Positions 36,493 through 48,281 of a stretch of 64,000 nt of DNA are shown one piece after another. The notes under the pieces are model-generated. The model searched no databases. It saw only the letters and a list, made by a program, of their open reading frames with translations, and was not told the DNA's origin. The stretch comes from Pelecanus crispus (lineage: Eukaryota; Chordata; Aves; Pelecaniformes; Pelecanidae): positions 40,834,221 through 40,898,220 of the forward strand of contig NC_134643.1 in assembly GCF_030463565.1 (NCBI RefSeq), written 5' to 3'. The first letter of the stretch is position 1, and every line of letters starts with the position of its first letter. The position numbers and the translations under genes are program-made.

Positions 36493-39400
36493 CAAGCTTG
36501 TGTGCTGAAGCTTGTGTGTGGTTGCAATAATTTTGTTTTCATAGGAGCCAGAATGCTTTACAGTTTAGCTTGGGTTTTGCCAGTTTTGTGTTTTGATGGT
36601 GTTGTTTTTTTCTTTTTTTTAAATTTTTACCCCCTTTGGAAAGGGCTAAAGAGAGAAAAGGAGCATACATTTATTACTGTATTTTAATAAGCCTGACAAC
36701 ATGCTCATTTAATAAAAATCTTGAGGTAAAACTCCACCTGTTAGCATAAGCGAAGTTAGAAACTACATTCTGCAACTTCACCTCTACCATTCGTAGTTTG
36801 TTTTCCATAATTGCAGCCAGTGGCACCAAACTCTTTCTCAGCATGTTTAGTTTCTTTTTGGATCTCCTTCATTGTTGTTTTTAACTCTGTTATGGTTTGT
36901 TACCACTGCTGCTTTTTTATCCTTCTAGTACTTGGGCACCTTCAATATTAACTTTCTTCGTAATCGTTGCCAAGTGGATGAAGGGCAAGCATTATGACTG
37001 ACCTTAATTCAGCTTGCTTTACTATTAAAACGACATCTCCCCAAAATGCGTGTGCTGTTTGGAGGTGAATTGTTGTTACCTCATCATTTGTCAGGCTGTG
37101 CAAGGCAAGGGCCTTCCAGGACACACCTGAAAGAAGAGGAGTTGATTTGAAGGATGGTGGCACGTGTGGGCAGGCAAGGAGAGCGTTTTGTGCCGCTTTT
37201 GCTGTATTTCTTAGGGGTTTCTTCCTGTTCTGCTGAACACTCGTATCCCTTTAAACCCCTGTGTTTCCACGGGAGAACGTTCCAGCTCTGGCACCTCTTA
37301 TGTCTGTTCTGTCTCCAAATATGAAAGTGAATTAGTCAGTCTTTGCTGATGTACAGAAATCTCCCCCCCAAGTAACTATAAAGTGAAGAGGTCCTTTTTG
37401 TGACTGTTGGGGGACTAAGGCTCTTGGAGCTGACCACACTCAGTAATTACTAGTTCAGGGCAAATGCTTTATTTTGGTGCCACATCTATAATGTGCATGT
37501 GAGGTCCAGTACATGGGAGTCCTGTGTTCCAGAAACCTAAGTTTTGTTATCCAATTGAAAGAACTTGGCTTCATGGTAGTGAAGAAATGCTAGCCAAAAT
37601 AAATAGAAGGTCAAAGTATGGGCTATTTTAAGTCCTAAGTAGGATACCAGGATTCTTAAATCATGTAGAATTTGCCACCATGGATTACATCATGACTCTG
37701 AAGATGCAGGATTTGCCACATCAGATAAATAGGTTATCCATTTAATCTGTTGTTTTAGCCAGTTACGAAATGGGCAGTATTTGGCTACCAGCAAAACTCG
37801 AAGGACTGACTGCAGTACTATTTCAGCCGCCTTCACCTATCTTCTGGAAGGAATAACATGGCAATAAAACAATAATTATTTTACTCAGTAACATTTTTCT
37901 TACGTGGTAAGTTGGTTCCTCTGTTTATTAGTCTGTTTGCCGTCTCAAATGCCTGTATGACTTCCACTTTCATCCAAAATTTGTTTTGTGCGGAAAAATT
38001 AAAACTGCTTTGCTCTAGTGACAACTCTGGTTAACAAGCAGAGGATGTAGTGAGTTACTTAGAAATTGTCTATGTATAACCTGAAATGCTCAGATTTATA
38101 TTCTCAGTTTGTACTTAATCTCTGAGGTGACAGTATCGGGGTGAAATTATTCCATGCTGTAGAATAACCATTAGCATCAACAGTGCTCAACAACTCTGAG
38201 CTGAGAAAATTATTTATCATCATGTATCCGTAGGTATTTGACTGTGTTTTCGTCAAGTATTTCCAACTGTGAGAGAAGAAAGACGTACTGGAATGGGCTT
38301 CAGTGAAGGGCAGGTTCTATGCTGTGTGGCTCATCATAGGGCAAACGGAAAAAACAGAAAACAGAAGTTGAGTGGAGTTGCTAGTGTTGGAAGGAATCGA
38401 GTATGTAAGCTTCAGGTTCTGTCGTAAGATTTCGGGCTGGTAAAGGTAATGCAAATTTTGCCGTCATTTGGGGTGAATTTTTAAATAGAAGATTTAATCC
38501 ACAATTCATGCAGTATCTCTTAAAGCCTGTTTTCCCTTTGACATATCATGTCCTCAGTATTCTTCATGAAAGATCTAGAAAAATAGGCTGCTTCATAAAT
38601 TGCATCCCATCCTTGCTGCTTATATTTTTGCAGGGTGAAAATTCACTGTTAAACAAATCCAAATACACCAGTTGTAATCAAATGTCAAGCAATATTTAAC
38701 ACGGTATGCAAGGGTGGAAATGACAAAACATGAAGGATGTAAAATCTGAAATCAGTTTATATTTAGTATAATTCTGTAAAAAGTTTATAAGGAAAAATAG
38801 GTCCTTAAGGGAAAAATGAGGGATACAGAGAGATGAAAAATAAGTTTCAGAGTGGTTTGTATCTGTAAATATTTGACAGTGATTTTGTTTCCATATACTG
38901 AAAGCCATAAAAAAGATTAAAAATAACTTCTGTTTTAAAATAAATGAATGTTAAGACTTCTGTAACATTCCTATAAGAAGCCACTCATCCAACTGTAATG
39001 AAATTAGATTTCTTGTTTTGAATAGGTCACCTCTGTCACCAAGTATTTTGCGTGTGAGATTAGTCTTGCAGCACGTGCTGGGCAGGTGTACTGATGGTTG
39101 CTGCAATACCTGCTCCAAATTGGGGATGCTTCTTGTCCGAATCCCTGTATAAATGTAAACTTCCCAACCCTTGGGGGCCACAAATTTTCAACTTTGAGAG
39201 GAAATTATCTAAGTTAGTTTTTCCTATTTCAGTGTGTTCAGTTGCCTAGCAAATTATTTGTGATGTCTACTCCTAGTGTCTAGTTTAGATGCAGTTTAGA
39301 CAACCAAAATTTGGACTCTGTTTCTTACGCACTAAATGGAAAGAGGTCAGTCTCTGTGGGGCGAAGGCACTGATTGACAGCATTTAGGTTAGTGACCTAA

Positions 39401-41575
39401 AATACAGGATGAATCTGGTGTCTACTTAAATAATAAAAACCTTTCCTCCATGCTCCCTAGGTTTTCCTTTGCACCTTTCCACTTGAAGTAAAGAAATTAC
39501 TACTTTTATTTTTTACACCCGGTGAGGTAGAAAAAAAAACCCAAAAAACCCACTGGTAGCTTGCATGTGCTACAGTTCATGTAGAGAGATTCAACTAAGT
39601 TGTAGGAAAACATGGCTCCAATATGGCATATAGCTTAGGTCCACAACAAGGCAATTGTAAAGGCTTCAGGAAGGCTTCCGAGGAGCCTCCTGGTTTTCTG
39701 AGGAGGTCTGGTTCCTACTGTTGTCAGGGCCATCAAACAGAAGGATGAAAATTGGCTTTCAGCCAAAAGTGCTCCACTTTACACAGGTTATTATATCTGC
39801 AAGGTCGCGGTTTCTGTGAAAGATACATTTTTGTTAGGTATTCAAGTAAAATTCTGTATTGCTATTGTGTGGGCTATTGCCAGTTGTTCTTGAGATGAGA
39901 ATGCTTCATGATAAAAAGCTCCCAACATCGATGACCCTAGAATGGAGAGCAATGTGCAAGTTAAAATTTTTTCCTTTTGTGGTAAAGTGTCTTTTACGTG
40001 GTACATGTAAATTGAAACATGGCACAATCTGAGTTTGAAATAGCTTATAGAATCTGTTCTTTCAAAGTTTTAAGAACTTAGGAAGAAAACATGCCAGCTG
40101 CTTTTAAATTTTCTTACTCCCACAAACAGTGGTTTCAGACGAGTACTTATTTTTTTAAGTAACAGTCGTCTTTTCATACTTTTATCTCATGTTCCCAAAA
40201 AAATAACTTTTAAAGAGGACCCAAAATGGAGAGGAAAATAAATGGTTCATTTCCTGATTTGTCACTATTATGATCAGGTACCATTAAATCGAAAAGTGCT
40301 AGCAAACAAAACTCTGCAGCTAAAAGAACAATTTGAAAAAACGAATTTGGAAATATCCAAGAACTTGTTTTTTTTCTTTTTTTTTTTTTTTAAATAAAGA
40401 AATGTTTGTCATACTGAGCGTCCCCTAGGGAATAACTTGAATTTATTTCACAGAAGGCAGCTACAATATGGAAACCTGCCTAGCCTTGATACAGATGACA
40501 ACCACTACATTGTCTGTTCCCTCCGCTCTCCTCCCAAGTACTGGGCTTTTCCCTTTAAAAAAACTTAAGGATTTCTCCTGAAGCTGTGAAGTACAACTCA
40601 TTTCCACTTTTTTGTTTATTTACTTGATTGATCTGAGCATGAATTACGAAGTTAAGAAAGAAGCAGGTGTTGAAACCATTCATATAAATTGCATTTAAAG
40701 AGTCTGTTAATAAAACTGCAAATTCAATATAGTCTTTCTGTTCTTCTTTGATAGAACAACAGCTGTGAGAACCCAATTCTGTAGTTCTGAAATACTCAAG
40801 TATTGCAGTGCTGGCGCAGCTGAAAAAAAAATCTTAAATGGACTTAATTTTTGAGCTTTCTGAATTGTAATGATTGATTTCAGTGTTGGTATGGAGCAGG
40901 GTGCCTAATGTTTCAAGTTTAGGTAAACCATGGCTAACATGTTACAATGGTTATTGAACCCATTTTGAGAAATGTATTTTAGGAAGTGGCGGAGTTTAAA
41001 TGATGAAGGTTACATCCTTGCGTTGTTATTGAAGACAAAATAAATATGAAGTGCCAGGCAGTTTGAAGTTTTAAAAATAATTAACAATTTGAAAAATACT
41101 GTTCTACTCATTATGCTAAAGAGAATTGTTTAAAGAAATGAATGAAAAAGGTGAAATACTCCTGATTTTGATTTATCCATCTGTAAATGAGTTTGCAATT
41201 TGAATATACCTCCCAAACTTGCGGCATTTCTGTTGGTTTGGTTTTTATCATAACCGCTTTATTTCCACAGAAGTTGATGTTAAATGTAGAGGGTTTGATA
41301 AGACTTCTTTTTACTCTACCTTTTTAAGCAAATATTTTAAATAAGAGTAGGAAATAAATGTGCAGATGAGTTTGGTGGTGTAGTGGTTGGGATTATGTCC
41401 TTTTATTTTTTGTTTTTTAAACAGCATAGGCCAAACAAGAAACAGTCTTTGAAAATGATCGATGCTGACACTTACATTTAAAAGTAGATGTAGTCTTCTC
41501 AATTGGGCGATTTAGAATGTTATAGGTAAAAATGACAGTATAAGTGTGTATTCATGTCGCTTAGCTGTGATCAAA

Positions 41576-41610
41576 ATATTATCAAGTGCTTGATAATATG
41601 CTTGATAATA
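41576..41610. repeat. Perfect 11-bp inverted repeat with a further direct copy
   Basis: ATATTATCAAG (41576-41586) and CTTGATAATAT (41589-41599) are perfect reverse complements with a 2-nt spacer. GCTTGATAATA then repeats directly at 41600-41610. It is a short AT-rich hairpin or cruciform candidate in intron 1. Confidence 0.75.
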
Positions 41611-42084
41611 CATGAATGAATAGGTTCAAGTGCTTGTCAGCCTGAGTGCTAACAAGCTGTACTCAGGCACCTTTCTCCAGTTACTCCGTTGTATTCACCG
41701 GGTTTTCTAGATATTAAAATTTCCGAAGGAGGAAAAAACCCCAGTCATCTTTTTTCTCTCTCTTTTTTTTTTTTTTAAAAAAAAAACCCTACAATTTTGT
41801 GGTATAAAACACCTTAATACTATGTTAATGCACTTTAGTTATGTTTTTTTGCTCTCTACTTGTAGGTCTGAGAGCAAGATGTACAGAGGATCTAGCACTG
41901 TGGCAGCTAGTGGTTTGAAAGGCCACTTTTTCATTTGAAAAGACTATGTGCAAAAGATGATGGGTTTACAGACAAGGCACCTTTGCTTGTCCCTGCCTCT
42001 TCTAAGGCATGCTATGGTTTGGGGTTTTTCCTTCCCTGATTTTTAAAAGGTGTGTGCTAGGAATTAATGTGTACAGAAAATATC

Positions 42085-42240
42085 CCCCAAAGTTAATGGT
42101 TGATCCTGCAACCAGAGCATGTAGAACTAAGTTAATGTCAGTTTTTAGATTGGCTTTGCAACCGTGAGCTGACTTTAATGGGGCAACCAGTTACTGTGAG
42201 CGAAAGGAGGAGTATGATTGCAGCTTGTCCATGTGGCCTT
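42085..42240 (+). repeat. Possible relic of an ancient amniote interspersed repeat
   Basis: TGATCCTGCAACCAGAGCAT, later GACTTTAATGGGGC and TGTGAGCGAAAGGAG, resemble from memory the widely dispersed amniote repeat tails of the form 'gatcctgcaa...gacttcaatggg...tgtgagtaaagg'. The match is partial and was judged by eye. The family assignment (old CR1/L3-like) is uncertain. Confidence 0.35.
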
Positions 42241-45200
42241 TCTTACGCAAGGGGAACGCACACGTTGTTCAGATCATTCCCAACCTGGGGAGATTGCAGA
42301 ATTCCAAACGTTAGAATTTCTACAAGCTTTTGACTGTGACTTTAAAAAAAAAAAAAAAAAAAAGTATCTACTGTGTTTACACTGATACCTTGTCTTCCTT
42401 GACTTTTGAGAGATTAGTGTAACTTGTTACCACTGCTTAGGCTATGAGGGAGAGACATGTTTTACTTTACAGAGCCAAGTAATAAATCTTACTGAAGTTA
42501 TGGCAGTTCCTAACTTTCACTCCTGTTAACAAGGTTTAGATAAGTGCTGGTCCTGGTTTGTCTTGCCTGGGATTTTTACCTTCCAGTGCAGTCATGAATG
42601 AGTTAGGGAGAAGCAGAAAATACTCTCCATCCCCTTCTTCCTCCTTGCATGACTGCACCCAACCACTGCTGATGCTTCATCAGCGGGAAATCACAACTCC
42701 TAAATTTGACATTGCAGACATAACTGAAAAGATTAACTTTTAGGGTTGTGACTGTGAAAATGTCTACTTCTCCTTCTATGTTTAAGTTTGGGTAAATATT
42801 TTGCAATCTGGGAATATTTAAGAAAATCCCAAACAGAGGAAATGGCCAACTTGTAATTGGAAACAACTGGTTGGAGAATTTTGTTATTGCTTTACATTTG
42901 AAAGAAGTTAGGTGCTGTAAATGTGTGCTTTCTTTTATCCATTAAAACCTCTGTTTAGATCATTTAAGAATCATCCTTAGGTAATTGAAACAGGCTAGTC
43001 CGCTTTAGGTAGCGAAACGATGTGAAGGCTTTAAAACTTTGCTAGAAAAATATCAAGGCAAACACCAGTGCAAAGACACCTGCATTAGTGTAGCTTGCCT
43101 GTGAAAATTTTTAATTCTATTGTTTTCGTAATGACTACCTGTAAGATCCCACCAGAGTAGGTGGGTCAATCTTTCTGCTCCCGCTTCCTTTCTCCCATCC
43201 TGAAGATTTTAGTGGGGAATTTGGTAAACACTTAAGTAAGTCCCAGTAATTAGTGAAAGGGGCTGAGTTTTCTGAAAACTGGGCAGAGGTGACTAAGGCT
43301 GTGATTCTGTCCCCAGCTGACTCTGGCACTTGCTAGGCTCTCTGCTGAGCTGGTTTGGTGTGCTAAGCCAACAAAAATCTAACCTGACCAAAAAACATAG
43401 TTAAATAATACCAGCTAGCTTGGGTAGGGCCATCATGGACCCAGAGCCTGTGTGTGTTGCAGAGGGATAGGTCTTGAATACAACTGTGTACAATTTTGTC
43501 CAAGATCAAGAAAGCTTATGGCTAAAGAACAAATAAATTATAGGAAAGGTACGTGACTTGCTGCAAGTTCCTGATACTAAATACCACTTATGCACAGCAG
43601 AGAATCTTTATGTTTAGTATGTGTATGCAGATACACATATCTGTCAAGCAGTTCAGTAATTTTATCCTTCTGTATCTTTGTGAAATCTAGGTTTTAGTTT
43701 CAAGTTAAATAAAGTTGTTAATTATTTCTTTTTTTTTTTAATGTCTTATGACAGTGCACTCAAAAATTTATGCTGAGTCCGTGTCATCTTTTTATGTTAA
43801 CTAGAATGGCTTTACTGGGTCAGATTTGAAGTATCAGTTTGTCCAGTATCCTGTTTCTGACAGTAAATAGTACATTCTGACAACCAATAGTAAAGATACA
43901 AGGAAAGGAATAGTAGGAAGGAGCATTTCATGATCACTCCCTAAGACCCTTCTAAATATCTGCAGCTCAGAGACTTTTTGAGCAAGTTGTGACATCCTTG
44001 AGTTTAAAAGCTCTTCATGGAGCTTGCATTTGTCCAATTAATTTCTGAATCTTTAAAATTTTGGAACTCATTCCCACAAGACATTGAGGATCACAAAGTT
44101 TAACTACATACTATGTGCAAAAAGTACTCTGTGTACTTTCTCTGAACCTGTCCCTTAATGTCAAATGCTGCTCCCTAATGCTTGCATTTGGAAAATAGTT
44201 GTGCTTTATTTATCTTTTCCATGTCACCTATAACTCTGTACTCATCTTTTCTGTCCTGTGTGGTCCCTTTTCCCAGGCTAAGCAGTCCAAGTAGCGTATT
44301 TCTGGTTTCACTCTGTCTGTTTTGACAGGGGGAGGTACAATTGCATACACTGCTACATCTGTGCGTGCACTGTGGATTCATACAATAGAATTGTATCTTT
44401 GTTTTGGCTCTTTTCATTCTTTCTGAACAATTCTGTTTCATTTGCTTAATGACAGCTATTGAGGTAGTGTTTTTATTGAACCGCGTGACTACATGACTGA
44501 TCTTTCCTAACAGATAGAGCTCCTTTGCCAGGTGTGCTATTTTGTATTTACCAGTATTGAATTTCTGCTGCTCTCTTGCACAATGCTTCCACAGTAAGAG
44601 TGTTCTGCAACTGTTATCATGATGCCTAGGACCTGGGATGAGTTTGGGACTATGTTACACTTGATGCTATGCAAAGAAGAAGAGTCCTTTGGGTTCCCAA
44701 AATGCTTTTAATCCAGGTGCAAGGAAGAGGATGGCATATGAATACAAAGAATTGCTGCAGTATTGATAAGCAGAGCTGCAATGGTCTCAAACAAGTTTGC
44801 ATAGACATCCTGAAAGGCTCATAAGAAAGGCTAATAATAAAGTATTTTTCTGAGAATTTAGCCCTTCTCTTGAGTTGAAGTGGCATCAAAGGAAACATCA
44901 AGTGCTCGTTTGGCAATTTTACAGAGAACGGAGGCTGCCAACTGTTAGCCTGATGGAAGCAGCAGTTAGTTTTCGGTGTTAAATGTGAGCGGATAGCTAG
45001 TATGAGAGTAATCCCAGGGGCAGGGGGGAAAGCAAGCAGTTTACGGTTAATATCATAGAGCAAGAATCATGAGGGAAGCAAAGAAAGGGTGATGTGTTAG
45101 CCATACAAGTCAGCATTTGTATACATTCAGTAGGATAAGCAAGAGGGAGTTAAGCAGAGTAAGTAGTATGTGTTCTTCTGTTTGTCTGCTGTGGTTTGGT

Positions 45201-45542
45201 TCGGTATGTGCTGAGGATAACGGGTGCTTCACATCTGTCATTTCCACACACTAAATTGGGTGAGGAGTGAGTGGAGTCCCCAGTGTGACAGGCTACACTG
45301 CAGAAAGGGACACCAGGTTATTTTCTTCCAAGACCCAGCTAGGCACTGAAATGCTGGGGGAGCTTGAAGAGATCAGTCTCTTGTCTGAAACTCCAGTTAA
45401 GATGCATCCTAGCCATGAAGACCTCACTTGACGTAATACTGTCAAAAAAAAAAAAAAAATTGTATGTATTTTTGTTAGTTTACTAACTGGCATCTTAAAA
45501 ACAAGAAAAATTACATTTTTTTATGTACTCTTCTAGTTCTAG

Positions 45543-45642
45543 GTCAAATGATTAGTTCTGTGACAAGACAGCATGACACTTTGAGTATGACAGAAGCCCT
45601 GATGCTGCAGCAGAGGCTGGGAATATTAATGGCCAAATCTAG
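45543..45642 (+). other. FRS2: FRS2 5'UTR exon 2
   Basis: A pyrimidine-rich acceptor ending TTCTAG TTCTAG is followed by 100 nt and a strong donor (TCTAG|GTGAGT at 45642/45643). Two tandem AGs leave the start at 45537 or 45543. Joined to the next exon at 48190, the exon contributes an open frame from ATG 45548 that stops 7 nt before the FRS2 ATG. The open frame and good splice sites, 2.5 kb before the start-codon exon, support a real untranslated exon. It has no long coding frame of its own. Confidence 0.7.
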
Positions 45643-48208
45643 GTGAGTGATTTTTAATTCTGCTGGTTTCCTATCTGTTTCATTTCTTCCTCATAGCCTT
45701 GGTTCACATCTCTCCTTTGAAGCAGCATTGCAGTTCTTGGTTTTCTGAGGTATTAATATAAGAATATATTGGAGACAAAATAACGAGCTTGTATCATTAT
45801 TGATTACATACCCTTTCTTTGTCGTTCCTGAGATACAGTGGCTATATTTCGTACATCTTCATATACTACAGCTTTCTACTTGCAAATCTAGTGATTTTTT
45901 TTCCCCAAACTACTTTGCAGTTAAGGTGGTTTTTAAATTGTTTTTTAACTTTGCAGGCACCTGCCTCCAACAGATTTGATCAGTTATTTTATGCTGACTG
46001 CAGAGAAAGTCATGATACTGTAACAGCATGCTGCTGTCTAGTTCTGTTTTCACTTAAAAAAAAATCAAAATGTTTGGGGAGGTCTAAGACTGAGCTTTAT
46101 TAAGTGCAAGCATCTGTGCCTGAAGGCTGCTAGAAACGTCTGCAACTATGACTGCTGTGTGGACCAGAGCTTGGAAACCTTTGCTGCAAATTTACATATT
46201 CATTGTTAATCTGCATTGCAGCTATTGTCACCTGTTGCTCTTTTTAGCAGTGAATTCACAGAATAAATAGGGTAGCATCTGTAAGCTAACAAGACCAACA
46301 TCTGAACATTCCTGTAGTGAGGCATTGTGGAGTGCCAGGCTAGGAAATTAGTAATAGGCGTTATTACCTGTGTCTCCCTTTCTGGATGAAAGAGGCAGAA
46401 TTCATAAGCAAAAAAATGGAAGAGTTAAAATAACAATGGGATGTATGTATGAAGACTATTAAAAGTAGTCTACAATTGAGAGAGTGATTGGACTGATCAA
46501 TAAAATTCAGGACTTGTCTTCACTATGCAAAAAAACCAGTTGCGTGTAGCACAGCTTCTCTCTGCAACAGTAGAAGTAACCAACCAACCCCCTAGTTTCA
46601 TGCTGAGTTGGGAAGAAAGCTCTGTCAAATTAATGCATATTTTCATGTTATGGCCAGAAATGACATTAGAGAATCCGTGATTTTGACTGCATGTCTGGTG
46701 CTCTGCCTCTTTCTTACTGGATTAATCCAAGCTGTGTTGTTACCCTTTCTGTTAAGTTCTTCATTTCACTCTGGTGGGGTTTGGTGGCAGATTTATACAG
46801 TCTCTAGGGTAACAGTATCTCTTTTGAGTGGCTTTTCTGGTAAAGAAGAGGGGAAGAGTTAGCTGCTCTTCATTGTATTCCTTGCACCTTATTTCTCAGC
46901 AGACTAAAGTGCTACTTGGCTACTTCTGCTGCATGCTGATACAAATGCCTGTCTAGAAGGGAAGTCCTGTTTTCTTAAGGTGACATCAGATTTTTTTCCC
47001 CTTTAGTCAGGAAAAGTTATCAACCAGTTCTGTCCTCCTTCTTGATTCCTAATGTCTTATCTCTTGACTTAGTAGCTCTCTTCCAGGATTTTGCCCCACT
47101 TTTCATTTGTGTAGCAGAAATTTTAGTTTTATCCAATATAAAGATGATAAATCAGTTTTCTTTTGTCTGACTTTCTTGTATGTAAGAAATATGAGACTTA
47201 CCACCCTCTGCAAGGTGGTAGAGGGGGGAGAAGCAAGTTGTGAGACTTGGTTCTATGAACATTTTATCATACTGTTTCATGGAAGTTTTACAGTACGTAC
47301 AAAAATCTTTAAATGAAAATATAACACACATTTATTTTTTGTTTCCTTAATTTAGCCATGCTGTTCTGTGTTAGTTGAATATTTTATGGTTTTATAGCCA
47401 AAGAAGTAGACCGTGTAACACAATTTAATCCAAATGGAACTTAATAGAAATAAAAAAAACCCAAGTTTTAAAATATCTGTGTTGAATGTGGGGTTTTTTT
47501 TTTATTTCCCTTGACTTCGATTGCATAGTTTTATGTGCATTGCTATATGGGAAGTATTAAAAGTGGAAGCACAGAGCCTCACTGCACGGCTGCCAGCACA
47601 GGGCTGCCTCCAGGCCTGGAACTCCTCCACCCTCTATTGCTAGGAGCCCTGGAGCTGCCAAAGCCAGGGCAGCCTTTCAGGATTGCCATGTGGGCTCTTT
47701 GTGTTGCCTGTGCTTGGTAACCTCCTACAGCCCAGGGCTTGTATGGGCGTCACTAGGGCTGTGCTCAGCAGCCTCAGCTGGGGAGTGCTCATTTAGATGG
47801 AACTGGAATCCAGGTAGTTGCCTTGTGTAAAGGCCCTGGCTTAAGAGATGAGAATCACACCCAGTAAGTTGTTGGGTTTTGTTTTCCCCCAACCTGCTAC
47901 CATGGGAATTAAGGTGGCAAATCAAATGGGTCTGTTTGGTAGTAACCTCAAGTTGAATTATTGGTAGGACTTGAACAGCTTGGTGTTGCCACTCTGTAAT
48001 GCCAAATCTAACTTAACTATTTAAAAATAGTTGTAATACTTATGTTGATTTTTTTATTGCTTATGACTGCAAAATTCATCATGAAGAATTGGAATTTCAG
48101 AGAGCAATTTGTGTTGGGTTGTTTTGTTGATGATACTCTATTTTTACTTCAACTAAATGGTAATTTTTGGGGGTTTTTTCCCCCTTCAGAGATCACATGG
48201 TCTTCTAA
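45548..48208 (+). promoter_or_regulatory. FRS2: Predicted 37-codon upstream ORF spanning exons 2 and 3
   Basis: Reading from ATG 45548 through the donor at 45642 and on from the acceptor at 48190 gives 37 codons, starting MISSVTRQHD and ending RDHMVF, then TAA at 48206-48208. Only 7 nt (48209-48215) separate this stop from the FRS2 ATG. The frame contains four more in-frame ATGs (codons 14, 19, 28 and 35). Start context is weak (C at -3, A at +4), whereas the FRS2 ATG has G at both -3 and +4. The likely role is translational control by leaky scanning or reinitiation, which is inference. Confidence 0.55.
45643..48189 (+). other. FRS2: FRS2 intron 2
   Basis: This 2547-bp intron has GTGAGT at its start and a T/C-rich tract with TTCAG at its end. 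It contains a GC-richer segment at about 47560-47800 that I cannot identify, otherwise AT-rich DNA without a recognisable gene. Confidence 0.7.
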
Positions 48209-48281
48209 AGAAGTCATGGGTAGCTGTTGTAGCTGTCCAGATAAAGAAACTGTCCCCGATAACCATCGAAACAAGTTTAAG
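48190..48281 (+). CDS. FRS2: FRS2 exon 3: 5'UTR end and coding residues 1-22
   Basis: The acceptor TTCAG ends at 48189. The first 26 nt are untranslated and include the upstream ORF stop (48206-48208). The ATG at 48216 has a strong context (GTC before, G after). The 66 coding nt read from MGSCCSCPDK to NHRNKFK and end in phase 0 at the GTAAGC donor. Glycine 2 is the myristoylation site that puts FRS2 on membranes, and cysteines 4, 5 and 7 are candidates for palmitoylation. Confidence 0.97.

Larger units (their letters stand above)
5539..45542 (+). other. FRS2: FRS2 intron 1 (about 40 kb), no coding gene seen
   Basis: This long AT-rich and T-rich stretch lies between the CpG island exon and the second 5'UTR exon. 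The open frames outside the CR1 LINE are short, unsupported and without recognisable domains. It contains the nested CR1 LINE (21450-24331), CR1 tails at about 11905 and 20200, two palindromic repeat copies (8510-8603 and 29961-30049), a G-rich block (14410-14442), a CpG-dense patch (36376-36492), a possible ancient repeat (about 42085-42240) and many homopolymer runs, such as T21 at 8547-8567, A16 at 34302-34317 and A20 at 42344-42363. The rest shows nothing I can name. Confidence 0.6.

Noticed and set aside
44650..45063. 137-codon minus-strand open frame in intron 1
   Set aside because: No recognisable domain, no splice or promoter context, and no similarity to a known family. Length is within chance expectation for 64 kb.
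45537..45542. Exon 2 starting at 45537 rather than 45543
   Set aside because: Not excluded. Both tandem AGs are plausible, and 45543 was listed only as a working choice.
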